In this document: positions 36,998-46,428 of the stretch, in pieces
Layout: each line of letters begins with the position of its first letter
How positions within the stretch are numbered: position 1 is the stretch's first letter
From: Rhodococcus sp. Leaf247
GTDB taxonomy: Bacteria > Actinomycetota > Actinomycetes > Mycobacteriales > Mycobacteriaceae
Direction: 5' to 3'
Assembly (NCBI RefSeq): GCF_001426185.1
Contig: NZ_LMRP01000004.1
Location: forward strand, 382,405 to 446,404
DNA: 64,000 nucleotides
Notes under the pieces: model-generated
Told to the model about the DNA's origin: nothing
What the model saw: only the letters and a program-made list of their open reading frames with translations
Databases searched by the model: none
Program-made: the position numbers and the translations under genes

Positions 36998-39900
36998 ATG
37001 ACTGATCAACCGTCGAAGCCGGCCGACACGTCGTCGGGTTACCCGATCGTCTCGTACGGTGCGGGATCGAACGGCGTCGACTTCCCCGCCCTCGAGCAAC
37101 GGGTGCTCGCCGGGTGGGACGCCGACGGAACCTTCCGCGCCAGCGTCGACGCCCGCGCCGACGCCGACGAGTTCGTCTTCTACGACGGGCCCCCGTTCGC
37201 CAACGGACTGCCGCACTACGGCCATCTGCTGACGGGATACGTCAAGGATCTGATCCCCCGGTTCCAGACCATGCGGGGCAAAAAGGTCGAGCGACGCTTC
37301 GGGTGGGACTGCCACGGACTTCCCGCCGAGCTCGAGGCCGAGAAGCAGCTCGGCATCACCGACAAGAGCCAGATCGACTCGATGGGACTGGCCGAGTTCA
37401 ACGCGTACTGCAAGCAGTCCGTCCTGCGCTACACCGGTGAGTGGCGCGACTACGTCACGCGCCAGGCGCGGTGGGTCGACTTCGACAACGACTACAAGAC
37501 GCTGGACCTCGACTTCATGGAGTCGGTCATGTGGGCGTTCAAGGAGCTGCACGACAAGGGCCTGGTCTACCAGGGCTTCCGTGTGCTGCCGTACTCCTGG
37601 TACGAGCAGACGCCCCTGTCGAACCAGGAGACGCGCCTCGACGACGCCTACAAGATGCGTCAGGATCCCGCGGTCACCGTGCGGATGACGTTGAGCGCTC
37701 CCGGCTCACCGCTGGACGGTGCCGACGCGTTGATCTGGACCACCACCCCGTGGACCGTGCCGTCCAACCTGGCGATGGCGGTACGCCCCGACATCGACTA
37801 CGTCCAGATCGAGGACGGCGAGGGTGGCCGAGTCGTGCTCGCTCGCGATCGCGTGTCCCACTATGCGCGGGAGTTCGGCGACGAGCCGGTCGTGGTCTCC
37901 GAGCACACCGGTGCCGACCTGATCGGCCTCGCCTACACGCCACCGTTCGATTTCTTCCTCGGCCACGAGAACAGCCACCGTGTGCTGTCGGCCGACTACG
38001 TGACCACCGACTCCGGCACCGGGATCGTCCACCTCGCACCGGCTTTCGGTGAAGAGGACATGGACGTCGCCACGGCCAACGGCATCGAGGTCGTGCAGCC
38101 CCTCGACGCCGGCGGCAAGTTCACCTCGATGGTGCCGCCGTACGAGGGTCTGATGATCTTCGATGCGAACCCGGTGATCATCAAGGATCTCAAGGCGTCG
38201 GGAAAGCTTGTGCGGCACGAGACGATCGAGCACTCCTACCCGCACAGCTGGCGCTCCGGTCAGCCGCTGATCTACATGGCGGTGCCCTCGTGGTTCGTCT
38301 CCGTGACCAGCTTCCGCGACCGGATGGTCGAGCTGAACCAGGACATCACGTGGGTTCCCGAGCACATCCGCGACGGCCAGTTCGGCAAGTGGCTCGAAGG
38401 TGCCCGCGACTGGAACATCAGCCGTAATCGCTACTGGGGCAGCCCCATCCCGGTGTGGGTGTCCGACGATCCCGCCTACCCGCGTACCGACGTGTACGGC
38501 AGCCTCGACCAGATCGAGGCCGACTTCGGCGTCCGTCCGACCGATCTGCACCGGCCCTTCATCGACGAGCTGACCCGTCCCAACCCGGACGACCCCACGG
38601 GTAAGTCCGTCATGCGCCGGGTCCCCGAGGTGCTGGACTGCTGGTTCGAGTCGGGATCGATGCCCTTCGCCCAGGTGCACTACCCGTTCGAGAACGCCGA
38701 GTGGTTCTCCACGCACAACCCGGGCGATTTCATCGTGGAGTACAACGGCCAGACGCGCGGATGGTTCTACACCCTCCACGTCCTGGCAACGGCGCTGTTC
38801 GACCGGCCGGCGTTCCGGACCGTGGCCGCACACGGCATCGTGCTGGGTGAGGACGGGCTCAAGATGAGCAAGTCCAAGGGCAACTACCCGGACGTCAACG
38901 AGGTGTTCGACCGCGACGGCTCCGACGCCATGCGGTGGTTCCTCATGTCGTCGCCGATCCTGCGCGGCGGCAATCTGATCGTCACCGAGCAGGGCATCCG
39001 TGAGGGTGTGCGCCAGGCGCTGCTTCCGATGTGGAACGCGTGGAGCTTCCTGCAGCTGTACGCGTCGAAGCCGGGGACGTGGCGCACCGACTCGACCAAC
39101 GTGCTCGATCGCTACATCCTGGCGAAGCTGGCCGAGACCACCAGGGTCATCACCGAGGCGTTGGGAGCGGTCGACATCGCCGGGGCGTGCGACGAGTTGC
39201 GTCAGTTCTGCGACGCGCTGACCAACTGGTACGTTCGCCGCTCGCGTCAGCGTTTCTGGAACGAGGACGCCGATGCGATCGACACACTGCACACGGTTCT
39301 CGAGGTGCTCACCCGTATCGCCGCACCGCTGCTGCCGTTGATGAGCGAGGTCATCTGGCGTGGCCTGACCGGCGGACGCTCCGTGCATCTGGCGGAGTGG
39401 CCGGTGGTCGGTACGGAGTTGCCGGCCGATCCCGAGTTGGTGGCATCGATGGACGAGGTCCGCACGGTGTGCGGTGCGGCGCTGTCGCTGCGCAAGGCGA
39501 AGAACCTGCGTGTGCGTCTGCCGCTGCAGGAGCTGACCGTCGCTGCCGACGATGCGGAACGTCTGCGGCCCTTCGCCGATCTCATCGCGGACGAGGTGAA
39601 CGTCAAGCGCGTCGATCTGACGACGGACGTCGACGCTCACGGACGCTTCGAGCTCGTCGTGAACGCCCGCGCGGCCGGGCCGCGCATCGGCAAGCAGGTC
39701 CAGGCAGTCATCAAGGCCGTGAAGGCGGGGGAGTGGACCGAGACCGACGGCGTCGTGCAGGCGGCGGGACTCGACCTGCTTCCCACGGAGTACACGCGCA
39801 GACTCGTTGCCACGGAACCGGATTCGACGACGGCGCTGCCGGGTAATGCTGGCCTCGTCGTGTTGGACTCGGTGGTGACGGAGGAGCTCGAGGCAGAGGG

Positions 39901-40135
39901 CTGGGCCAAGGACCGCGTCCGGGAGTTCCAGGACGCCCGCCGGTCCGGTGGCTTCGACGTCTCCGATCGTCTCGTCGTGCGTGTCGAGGTTCCCGCCGAG
40001 CGGAGGGCATGGTTCGACACCCACCGCGATCTCATCGCCGGTGAGATCCTGGCGACGGACCTTCAGGTGGGCGACCCGGGAGACGCCGCCGTCGATCTGG
40101 GTGACGGAGTGCGAGCATCGTTGGTGAAGGCCTGA
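36998..40135 (+). CDS. ileS: Isoleucyl-tRNA synthetase
   Basis: Class Ia synthetase of 1045 aa. The HIGH-type motif reads HYGH (73-76) within [17 protein letters not shown], a form typical of the eukaryote-like IleRS that is often less sensitive to mupirocin. The editing domain lies at about 190-400 and KMSKS at 622-626 ([12 protein letters not shown]). The length matches M. tuberculosis IleS (Rv1536). ATG 36998 follows CAGGAG, the sequence masked by the T-box. dinB follows after 21 bp, as in Rv1536-Rv1537. Confidence 0.97.
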   Translation: MTDQPSKPADTSSGYPIVSYGAGSNGVDFPALEQRVLAGWDADGTFRASVDARADADEFVFYDGPPFANGLPHYGHLLTGYVKDLIPRFQTMRGKKVERRFGWDCHGLPAELEAEKQLGITDKSQIDSMGLAEFNAYCKQSVLRYTGEWRDYVTRQARWVDFDNDYKTLDLDFMESVMWAFKELHDKGLVYQGFRVLPYSWYEQTPLSNQETRLDDAYKMRQDPAVTVRMTLSAPGSPLDGADALIWTTTPWTVPSNLAMAVRPDIDYVQIEDGEGGRVVLARDRVSHYAREFGDEPVVVSEHTGADLIGLAYTPPFDFFLGHENSHRVLSADYVTTDSGTGIVHLAPAFGEEDMDVATANGIEVVQPLDAGGKFTSMVPPYEGLMIFDANPVIIKDLKASGKLVRHETIEHSYPHSWRSGQPLIYMAVPSWFVSVTSFRDRMVELNQDITWVPEHIRDGQFGKWLEGARDWNISRNRYWGSPIPVWVSDDPAYPRTDVYGSLDQIEADFGVRPTDLHRPFIDELTRPNPDDPTGKSVMRRVPEVLDCWFESGSMPFAQVHYPFENAEWFSTHNPGDFIVEYNGQTRGWFYTLHVLATALFDRPAFRTVAAHGIVLGEDGLKMSKSKGNYPDVNEVFDRDGSDAMRWFLMSSPILRGGNLIVTEQGIREGVRQALLPMWNAWSFLQLYASKPGTWRTDSTNVLDRYILAKLAETTRVITEALGAVDIAGACDELRQFCDALTNWYVRRSRQRFWNEDADAIDTLHTVLEVLTRIAAPLLPLMSEVIWRGLTGGRSVHLAEWPVVGTELPADPELVASMDEVRTVCGAALSLRKAKNLRVRLPLQELTVAADDAERLRPFADLIADEVNVKRVDLTTDVDAHGRFELVVNARAAGPRIGKQVQAVIKAVKAGEWTETDGVVQAAGLDLLPTEYTRRLVATEPDSTTALPGNAGLVVLDSVVTEELEAEGWAKDRVREFQDARRSGGFDVSDRLVVRVEVPAERRAWFDTHRDLIAGEILATDLQVGDPGDAAVDLGDGVRASLVKA

Positions 40136-40156
40136 CGGTGTGACGGGTACCGCGGG

Positions 40157-41503
40157 GTGACCGGCAGTTCGGCCGATCGCAGCAGACGCTGGGTGCTGCA
40201 TCTCGACATGGACGCGTTCTTCGCATCCGTCGAGCAGCTCACCCGGCCGACGCTGCGCGGTCGGCCCGTTCTGGTCGGCGGGTCCAGCGGCCGCGGCGTC
40301 GTGGCCGGGTGCAGCTACGAGGCTCGGGTGTTCGGCGCTCGGTCCGCGATGCCGATGCACCAGGCGCGCCGGCTGATCGGGTCGAATGCGGTGGTCGTCC
40401 CTCCCCGCGGGAAGGTCTATTCCGCGCTGAGCACCGTCGTCTTCGACACGGTGCGCCGCATCGTGCCCGTGATCGAGCAGCTCTCGCTGGACGAGGCCTT
40501 CGGGGAGCCCACCGAACTGGTCGGAGCGACTCCGGCCGAGGTCGAGGAGTTCTGCGAGGGACTGCGGGCCGCTGTGCTGGACGCGTCGGGACTGGTGGCG
40601 TCGATCGGCGCGGGCGCCGGCAAACAGATCGCGAAGATCGCTTCGGGACTGGCCAAACCCGACGGCATCACGGTGGTGCCGCCGTCGGACCAGGCGACGC
40701 TCCTCGAAACTCTCCCGGTCCGGAAGTTGTGGGGCATCGGCCCCGTTGCGGAGGACAAGCTCCGCCGCCTGGGAGTGCTCACTGTCGGAGCATTCGCGGC
40801 GCTGCCCGAGGCGGAGGCAGCGTCCGTCCTGGGTTCTGCGGTCGGCCCGAGCCTGCACCGCCTGGCTCGTGGTGTCGACGACCGGCCCGTCGTCGAGCGC
40901 GCCGAATCCAAACAGGTGAGCGCCGAGACGACGTTCGCCACCGACATCGTCGACATGAGCGGCTTGCGGTCGGCCATCGTGGCCAGCGCGGAGGCGGCGC
41001 ACGCTCGGTTGATGAAGGACGGACGGGCTGCGCGGACCGTCGTCCTGAAGCTGCGGAAGTCGGACATGAGCATCGTCACCCGGTCGGCGACTCTTCCCTA
41101 CGCCACCGTCGATCTGTCGATCATCATCGCGACCGCTCAACGTCAGGCGTTGGATCCGCAGGAGCTGGGCAGTATCCGCCTGGTCGGAGTCGGACTGGCG
41201 GGCTTGTCGACGGTCCGGCAGGAGTCGTTGTTCCCCGAGCTCGACCAGGAGAGCGTCGACCTGGGGAGCGCGGTGACGACGTCGCAACCCTCCGCTGCGG
41301 TGGTCACCGAGGACGTGCTGCTGTGGAGGCCGGGGCTCGATGTCCGACACGACGAGTACGGGCACGGGTGGGTTCAGGGCGCAGGGCATGATGTCGTGAC
41401 GGTCAGGTTCGAGACCCGCAGCACCGGCCCCGGTGTGGCGCGGACCTTCGCCGGCGACGATGCACACCTGGCTGTCGCCGATCCCATGGACAGTCTTTCC
41501 TGA
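40157..41503 (+). CDS. dinB: DNA polymerase IV (DinB1/DinX type)
   Basis: Y-family translesion polymerase of 448 aa. Catalytic acidic residues are in [14 protein letters not shown] (D17, D19) and LSLDEAF (D112-E113). A helix-hairpin-helix thumb ([17 protein letters not shown]), the little-finger domain (to about 350) and a possible beta-clamp motif QESLFPEL (about 355) follow. The last 60 residues ([12 protein letters not shown]...[16 protein letters not shown]) look like a small Tudor-type beta domain resembling the UvrD C-terminus, which is inference. No SOS box is seen upstream; it probably reads through from ileS. Confidence 0.93.
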   Translation: MTGSSADRSRRWVLHLDMDAFFASVEQLTRPTLRGRPVLVGGSSGRGVVAGCSYEARVFGARSAMPMHQARRLIGSNAVVVPPRGKVYSALSTVVFDTVRRIVPVIEQLSLDEAFGEPTELVGATPAEVEEFCEGLRAAVLDASGLVASIGAGAGKQIAKIASGLAKPDGITVVPPSDQATLLETLPVRKLWGIGPVAEDKLRRLGVLTVGAFAALPEAEAASVLGSAVGPSLHRLARGVDDRPVVERAESKQVSAETTFATDIVDMSGLRSAIVASAEAAHARLMKDGRAARTVVLKLRKSDMSIVTRSATLPYATVDLSIIIATAQRQALDPQELGSIRLVGVGLAGLSTVRQESLFPELDQESVDLGSAVTTSQPSAAVVTEDVLLWRPGLDVRHDEYGHGWVQGAGHDVVTVRFETRSTGPGVARTFAGDDAHLAVADPMDSLS

Positions 41504-41516
41504 AGGAGCATCGAAC

Positions 41517-42080
41517 ATGGCACTTCCCAGCGATCCGGCCGAGCGTCACCGCGCCGTCGCGGCGGGCTTCACCGCGCGCGTGGAGGGCACCACTGACTGG
41601 GATGCACCGGCGCCCGTTCCCGGCTGGCGTGCGCGAGATGTCGTGGGACACCTGGTCGAGTGGTTCCCGGCCTTCCTGTCCAGCGCTACCGGTTTGGAGC
41701 TCGAGCGCGGACCGGCGGTCACCGACGATCCCGTCGCGGCGTGGACCGTGCACACCGATGCGGTGCAGAGGGTGCTCGACGGACCCGACGCGGCAACTCC
41801 GTTCGAGCACCCCATGGTCGGGACGATGCCGTTGCCGGTCGCGGTGAGCCAGTTCTACGTCTCGGACATCTTCATGCACACCTGGGACCTCGCCCGAGCG
41901 ACCGGTCAGGACGAGCATCTCGACGAGGACACCTGCGCCGAGATGCTCGCGGGCATGGAACCGATCGACGACCTTCTCCGCTCGTCCGGGCAGTACGGCC
42001 CGCGCGTCGCGGTTCCCGACGACGCCGACGTCCAGACTCGTCTGCTGGGCTTCATCGGTCGGGATCCGTTGCATCGCTGA
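41517..42080 (+). CDS. TIGR03086/maleylpyruvate isomerase-like DinB-fold protein
   Basis: A 187-aa protein of the mycothiol-dependent maleylpyruvate isomerase N-terminal (DinB/YfiT-like four-helix) superfamily. Visible features are an early TDWDAPAPVPGWRARDVVGHLVEW, with the metal-binding His of the D-(I/V)-V-G-H-L motif, and later FYVSDIFMHTWDLARATGQD, whose HXWDLA(R) signature supplies a further metal ligand. Members of this family often use mycothiol. The substrate is unknown. ATG 41517 lies 13 nt after dinB, with GAAGGAG upstream. Confidence 0.82.
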   Translation: MALPSDPAERHRAVAAGFTARVEGTTDWDAPAPVPGWRARDVVGHLVEWFPAFLSSATGLELERGPAVTDDPVAAWTVHTDAVQRVLDGPDAATPFEHPMVGTMPLPVAVSQFYVSDIFMHTWDLARATGQDEHLDEDTCAEMLAGMEPIDDLLRSSGQYGPRVAVPDDADVQTRLLGFIGRDPLHR

Positions 42081-42090
42081 CGTGGCGGGT

Positions 42091-42506
42091 GCTGGAGAAG
42101 GTGTGCGCACCCGTTGTGGTGAGCGCGCACCTGTTGCTGCCGGCTGTAGGGGGTGTGCGGTTCATGGAGGGGGTGTGTGCACGGGCTGTGGCCGAGCGCT
42201 GGACTGCCACCGTGCGCTGGAGGGGGTGTGCGCACCCGTTGTGGTGAGCGCGCACCCGTTGCTGCCGGCTGTAGGGGGTGTGCGGTTCACGCTGGGGGTG
42301 TGTGCACGGGCTGTGGCTGTGCGCCGGACTGCTGGGGCCGCCGAACTGCTGCGGGTGCCGGGGTGCCGGACTGCTGAGCGCCGCCCGCCGTGGGCTGGAG
42401 GGGGTGTGCACACCCGTTGTGGTGAGCGCGCACCTGTTGCTGCCGACTGTAGGGGGTGTGCGGTTCACACAGGGGGTGTGCGCACCGGCCGTGACCCGTG
42501 CGCCAC
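42091..42506. repeat. Three tandem copies of a ~101-bp GC-rich repeat
   Basis: Copies begin at the shared GCTGGAG at 42091, 42216 and 42394. Each core of about 101 bp contains GTGTGCGCACCCGTTGTGG (or its variant), GTGAGCGCGCACC, GTTGCTGCCG, TGTAGGGGGTGTGCGGTTCA and a second GGGTGTGTGCAC-type segment. Copies differ by a few substitutions; copy two carries extra sequence before copy three. Copy three contains the perfect palindrome GGGTGTGCACACCC. The 567-base gap between the TIGR03086 gene and the cutinase holds this repeat plus short inverted repeats; no gene is supported. Confidence 0.88.
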
Positions 42507-42585
42507 CTTATTCACCGCACACCAACAATGTCACGCGTGCACATTCTTGCATTGTTGCCATGACATTCTTTCCGTCGAAAGGCTG

Positions 42586-42599
42586 TGCCGGTACCGGCA
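42586..42599. promoter_or_regulatory. 14-bp palindrome upstream of the cutinase gene
   Basis: TGCCGGTACCGGCA is a perfect palindrome about 50 bp before ATG 42648 and may be an operator. A looser inverted repeat lies just upstream: CAACAATG at 42523-42530 and CATTGTTG at 42550-42557. Confidence 0.4.
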
Positions 42600-42647
42600 A
42601 GTTGGTTACTGTGACCGTCGACCATGACAGTCGAGGGAATGAGTGAC

Positions 42648-43295
42648 ATGAGAATTCGTCTTTTCGCCCAATTCTGCGCAACGGCAGCGGTAGTCGCATC
42701 GGCACTGGTAATTCCGGGTGCAGTCGCAACGGCAGCGCCCTGTTCGGATATCGACGTGTCTTTCGCACGCGGTACGGGTGAAATACCCGGATTCGGCATT
42801 ACCGGCGGGCCGTTCGTCAGCAGTCTGACGGCGCAGGCGGGAGGTCGATCGGTCAGTACGTATGCGGTGAATTACGCGGCGGATTTCACGCAGGCCAGTG
42901 CCGGTCCCGGTTCGCGGGACCTCGTCGCCCACGTCACGTCCGTTGCAGCATCGTGCCCCGGCACGAAGTTCGTGATCGGTGGCTACTCGCAGGGCGCCAC
43001 GGTCGTGTCCAATGCCGTCGGGCTCAGAACCCCCAGCAGCGTTACCGGCGCGGTGCTTCCTGCTGCCGTCGCCGATCGAGTCCGCGCCGTCGTCGTCTTC
43101 GGCAATCCGCTGGGGCTGACCGGTCAGCGCATCGAGACGGCCAGCAGCACCTACGGTCCGAAGGCGCGGAGTTTCTGCAACTTCGGTGACCCGGTCTGCC
43201 AGATCGGTGGCTTCAACACTTTCGCGCACCTCACCTACGGGTCGAACGGCAGCGCTGCGCAGGGTGCGACCTTCGCGGTCTCGAAGCTCCAGTAA
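42648..43295 (+). CDS. Secreted cutinase-family serine esterase
   Basis: A 215-aa exported alpha/beta hydrolase. The signal peptide MRIRLF...GAVATA is followed by APCSDIDVSFARGTGE. The nucleophile is S114 in GYSQG; the aspartate in NFGDPVCQIGG and the histidine in FNTFAHLTYG complete the triad, and four cysteines fit the two cutinase disulfides. Mycobacterial relatives (Culp proteins) hydrolyse lipid esters. ATG 42648 is preferred because GAGGGA lies 9 nt upstream and the signal peptide begins there; ATG 42624 and 42639 are alternatives. Confidence 0.9.
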   Translation: MRIRLFAQFCATAAVVASALVIPGAVATAAPCSDIDVSFARGTGEIPGFGITGGPFVSSLTAQAGGRSVSTYAVNYAADFTQASAGPGSRDLVAHVTSVAASCPGTKFVIGGYSQGATVVSNAVGLRTPSSVTGAVLPAAVADRVRAVVVFGNPLGLTGQRIETASSTYGPKARSFCNFGDPVCQIGGFNTFAHLTYGSNGSAAQGATFAVSKLQ

Positions 43296-43323
43296 GCGGC
43301 CGATCAGCCATAGGATCGTCGGC

Positions 43324-43665
43324 ATGCACCGCATCTTCGGCACCGCAGTCGCGTCCGTGTATCCGCACTACGTCGCGAAGGTGGAGCGAAAAGGTCGCAC
43401 GAAAGAGGAGCTGGACGAGGTGATCCGGTGGCTCACCGGCTTCGACGACTCCGAGCTCGCGCACCATCTGGCATCCGAGACGACGTTTGCCGACTTCTTC
43501 GATGCGGCACCGATGAACGAGCATGCCGCGCTCGTCACCGGATCGGTGTGCGGTGTGCGCGTCGAGGAGGTCGAGGACCCGCTGATGCAGAACATCCGCC
43601 GACTCGACAAGCTTGTCGACGAGCTGGCGAAAGGTCGTCCGATGGTCAAGGTTCTGCGAGCGTGA
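43324..43665 (+). CDS. DUF2200 family protein
   Basis: A 113-aa soluble protein with the family start MHRIFGTAVASVYPHYVAKVERKGRTKEELDEVIRWLTGF and the end PLMQNIRRLDKLVDELAKGRPMVKVLR. No transmembrane segment or catalytic motif is visible. DUF2200 proteins are widespread small proteins of unknown function. It lies 28 bp after the cutinase, probably a separate unit or read-through. Confidence 0.88.
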   Translation: MHRIFGTAVASVYPHYVAKVERKGRTKEELDEVIRWLTGFDDSELAHHLASETTFADFFDAAPMNEHAALVTGSVCGVRVEEVEDPLMQNIRRLDKLVDELAKGRPMVKVLRA

Positions 43666-43742
43666 ACCGGCCCGTCCGGCCGTGACGTGTCACTATGGTG
43701 GGACCGCTCGCGCCTCCGTCGCGTTCCAGGCAGGGGTCACAG

Positions 43743-45038
43743 ATGAGTGTCGACGATGACGAGTCCACCGGCTCGACATCTCTGGTGACGGAATCGGTCC
43801 TGGCGAACATCGGCTCGGTTCGCGCGAGCTATCAGCCGGTCGTCGAACTGGGTACCTGCCAGGTGATCGGATACGAGGCGCTCGCGCGGTGGCCCGCGTA
43901 CCCCGACGCCGACGTGACGGACGTGTTCGGCACGGCATCGACGCGCGGACTTCTCGGTGCTCTCGACTGGGTGTGCCGCCTAGCGGCAATCGAAGGTGCT
44001 GTCGACGCGGGCCTGCGTGCTCCCTATCGCTTGTTCGTCAACATCGAACCGACGTCCGGGGTGAGTACCGAGCACTCCGTCCGCGAGCGACTCCGGGACA
44101 TCCGCCGCCGCGCGGTCGAGGGGTTCGTCGTGGTCGCCGAATTGACCGAGCGGTCCTTGCTGGCAGATCCGGCGACCCTGCTCTCGGTGGTCGCGGATGC
44201 CCGTCGTCTCGGATGCGAGATCGCGTTGGACGACGTCGGCGCCGACCCCGGATCGTTGGCGATGCTCGAGTTCGTGGCACCGGACATCATCAAACTCGAC
44301 CGTGCACTGGTCCAGAACACCTTGACGGCTGCCGACGGACGGACGGTCGCGGCAGTGTCCGCCTACATCGAGGCGACGGGAGCGACACTCCTCGCGGAAG
44401 GCATCGAGACGCCTGCTCACCTCACGCGGGCTCGCGCGCTCGGCGCCACTCTGGGTCAGGGTTGGATGTTCGGCCGACCCGCGTCGCTCGCGGCAGAGCA
44501 CCACTCTGCCGAGCTGTCCTGGTCACCGGCCCCGCGGTCACCCCGCGAGATGACGAGCGACGACATCCCGGCGGTACCGTCCGATCTGTTCGAGCATCGT
44601 GCGCCGTCGATCGGGGACAAGGCGCTGTTGTTGACGATGGCACGGGGAATCGAGGACTTCGCTCGCGCCGCGGGTGAGCAACTGACCGTGCAGTCGGCCT
44701 TCCAGCGGTCGCGGTGGTTCGCGCCGAATGTGGTCGAGAGGTACGCCGCGCTGGCGGCGAAACACCCCTTCGTCGCTGCTGTCGGAGCGGGATTGAGTCC
44801 CGAGCCTGCCCCCGGCGTGCGGGGAGCCGGACTGGACCCGTCCGAGCGCTTCGCCCGTGAGTGGACCGTCACGGCGGTCGGCGCGCACTACTTCGCAGCA
44901 CTGATCGCTCGAGACATCGGCGACACCGACAGGCCGGATGCCGACCGCAGGTTCGAGTTCATCCTCACGCATGATCGTCATCTCGTCGTCGCCGCCGCAC
45001 GGTCGCTGATGGCACGCGTACTGCCGTTGTCACACTGA
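43743..45038 (+). CDS. EAL-DICT domain protein, probable c-di-GMP phosphodiesterase or sensor
   Basis: A 431-aa cytoplasmic protein. The EAL domain (about 20-255) keeps GYEALARWP (catalytic Glu), NIEP, ELTE, LDDVG, IIKLDR and AEGIET, so the metal-binding set looks intact, although the usual DDFG reads DDVG. A DICT domain follows (about 290-420; LLTMARGIEDFA, HYFAALIARD, TDRPDADRRFEFILTHDR), a sensory module found with GGDEF/EAL and two-component proteins. ATG 43743 is chosen; TATGGT (43694-43699) may be its -10, which would exclude the in-frame start at 43695. Confidence 0.88.
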   Translation: MSVDDDESTGSTSLVTESVLANIGSVRASYQPVVELGTCQVIGYEALARWPAYPDADVTDVFGTASTRGLLGALDWVCRLAAIEGAVDAGLRAPYRLFVNIEPTSGVSTEHSVRERLRDIRRRAVEGFVVVAELTERSLLADPATLLSVVADARRLGCEIALDDVGADPGSLAMLEFVAPDIIKLDRALVQNTLTAADGRTVAAVSAYIEATGATLLAEGIETPAHLTRARALGATLGQGWMFGRPASLAAEHHSAELSWSPAPRSPREMTSDDIPAVPSDLFEHRAPSIGDKALLLTMARGIEDFARAAGEQLTVQSAFQRSRWFAPNVVERYAALAAKHPFVAAVGAGLSPEPAPGVRGAGLDPSERFAREWTVTAVGAHYFAALIARDIGDTDRPDADRRFEFILTHDRHLVVAAARSLMARVLPLSH

Positions 45039-45081
45039 GCGCCACCGTGATCGGCAGGCACGTCCCGAGCCGACGGACGCA

Positions 45082-45639
45082 TCACCGCGTGACCGTGTAC
45101 CTCGTGTAGGCCCACCCGGACGGCTGGTAGGACCGGTGCTCGACGAGGGTCAGGTCGAGTCGAGTGCCCATCGGGTAGAACGGCCTTCCGCCGCCGAGGA
45201 CGACCGGCAAAATCCACGGGTTCACCTCGTCGATCAGGTCGACCACCGACGCCGCGAGTTCTGCGCCGCCGACGCTCAGAATCCCGTCGAGGTCCCGCTT
45301 CAGCCGTGTGATTTCGTCGACGGTGTCGGCCCGGCGCACCAGTCGGCACCCTTCGGGGACGGACTCGAGCGAGTCGGAGAAGACGATGCGGGGTGTCTCG
45401 GCGTAGATCTCGGCGAACTCGGCCTCCACCGGGTCACCGTCGGCGCGCTCCGGCGATGTCCAGAATTCCTCCATGACGTCGTAGAGCCGCCGCCCGAAGA
45501 GGAAGGCGGCCGTGTCGCGGGCCTGCTGGTTGGCCAACGTATGCATCTCCTCGTCCGGAGTCCCGAAACCGATGCTGCCGGCGGAATCCTCGATGTATCC
45601 ATCGAGCGAGATGTGCATGCCGTACGTCAGTATTGCCAT
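45082..45639 (-). CDS. Dihydrofolate reductase family protein (RibD C-terminal domain)
   Basis: A 185-aa single-domain reductase of the RibD_C/DHFR-like fold: MAILTYGMHISLDGYIEDSAG at the start, FLFGRRLYDVMEEFW (nucleotide-binding loop), LVRRADTVDEITRLKRDLDGILSVGGAELAASVVDLIDEV and LPVVLGGGRPFY. Stand-alone members (YyaP/YwjB type) have mostly unknown substrates. Convergent with the EAL-DICT gene across a 43-bp gap. GGGAGGATT precedes ATG 45639 on the minus strand. Confidence 0.87.
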   Translation of the reverse strand: MAILTYGMHISLDGYIEDSAGSIGFGTPDEEMHTLANQQARDTAAFLFGRRLYDVMEEFWTSPERADGDPVEAEFAEIYAETPRIVFSDSLESVPEGCRLVRRADTVDEITRLKRDLDGILSVGGAELAASVVDLIDEVNPWILPVVLGGGRPFYPMGTRLDLTLVEHRSYQPSGWAYTRYTVTR

Positions 45640-45691
45640 GAATCCTCCCGGGGTGCATGTGCGACCTGTGGGTGTCGACCCTCGGCAGCGC

Positions 45692-45717
45692 GGGAACTCA
45701 TCGAGACCACGCCAGTT
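45692..45717 (+). promoter_or_regulatory. Possible ECF sigma (SigH/SigE-type) promoter
   Basis: GGGAAC (45692-45697), a 17-bp spacer, then GTT (45715-45717) matches the GGGAAC-N16/18-GTT pattern of actinobacterial stress sigma factors. It points to the Mtb12-like lipoprotein gene, leaving a leader of about 120 nt. A housekeeping-type -10, TAAGGT near 45772, is an alternative. Confidence 0.35.
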
Positions 45718-45845
45718 CTTCTGGACATCTACCGAAGGAATCCGAGCTTTATCGTTTCCTCAGAACCGGTCGGTAAGGTCTGGCCCGACGCTCGATACAC
45801 CGACACTGGGAAACCAGTAACTCACGAGATGAAGAGGATGTACAC

Positions 45846-46352
45846 GTGAAGCTTCCCCGTACCGGACGTGCACTGGTGGCAGGCATGGCAGTCGCCGCGG
45901 CCCTGACGATGACGGCCTGCAGCTCCAGCGAGGAGACCCCGGAGACGACCACGACGGCCGCTTCCTCGTCCAGCGCGATGTCCGAAGCCCCGACCGATCT
46001 CCCCCCGGTTCCGACCGCCGAGGAGCTCAACACTCGCCTGCAGCAGAGCCTCGATCCCGCCGTGCCGCTCGACCAGAAGGTCGCCTACGTCCAGGGCGCC
46101 GAGCTCGATCCCGAGCTGATCAACAAGGTCGCCGAGGCCGCTCGCGTCAACAATGCGCAGATCCAGGTTCTCGACGTCACCGATCTCGGCGACGGCACCC
46201 TGAGCTCGAACGCCACCATCGACCTCGGTGGCCAGGTCAACCCGCTCCAGGTCACCTACGTGGCCGAGGACGGTCAGTGGAAGCTGTCGAAGGACAACGC
46301 CTGCGCGATCGTGTCGCTGGCTCAGCTCACCTCTCCGGCCTGCACCGCCTGA
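45846..46352 (+). CDS. Mtb12-like low molecular weight lipoprotein antigen
   Basis: A 168-aa exported protein. The N-terminal signal MKLPRTGRALVAGMAVAAALTMTAC ends at a lipobox-like TAC (Cys25). A Ser/Thr/Glu-rich linker (26-60) follows, then a cystatin-like alpha+beta domain (PTAEELNTRLQQSLDP...GQWKLSKDNACAIVSLA) as in the Mtb12/CFP-2 family of mycobacteria. GAAGAGGA lies before GTG 45846. The function is unknown; the family comprises abundant surface or secreted antigens. Confidence 0.82.
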   Translation: MKLPRTGRALVAGMAVAAALTMTACSSSEETPETTTTAASSSSAMSEAPTDLPPVPTAEELNTRLQQSLDPAVPLDQKVAYVQGAELDPELINKVAEAARVNNAQIQVLDVTDLGDGTLSSNATIDLGGQVNPLQVTYVAEDGQWKLSKDNACAIVSLAQLTSPACTA

Positions 46353-46371
46353 GTCACGTCTCCATCGCCGA

Positions 46372-46403
46372 CGCCGGCATCACCCTCTCGGGTGGTGTCG
46401 GCG
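46372..46403. terminator. Bidirectional terminator
   Basis: A 14-bp stem (46372-46385 with 46390-46403, two G-U type pairs) closes a TCTC loop and is followed by TTCTGCTGTCG. It lies between the Mtb12-like gene and a convergent lipoprotein gene. Confidence 0.75.
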
Positions 46404-46428
46404 TTCTGCTGTCGTGACCGGCTCGCCG

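Noticed and set aside
37706-41518. Minus-strand ORF of 1270 codons opposite ileS and dinB
   Set aside because: No recognisable domain and fully antisense to two certain genes; a GC-bias artefact.
42052-42468. Minus-strand ORF with repeated peptides across the 101-bp repeats
   Set aside because: The repeated peptides follow from the DNA repeat; copies have frame-shifting length differences and there is no ribosome binding site.
42091-42506. Possible CRISPR array
   Set aside because: Repeat units are about 101 bp with no short unique spacers, and no cas genes are nearby.
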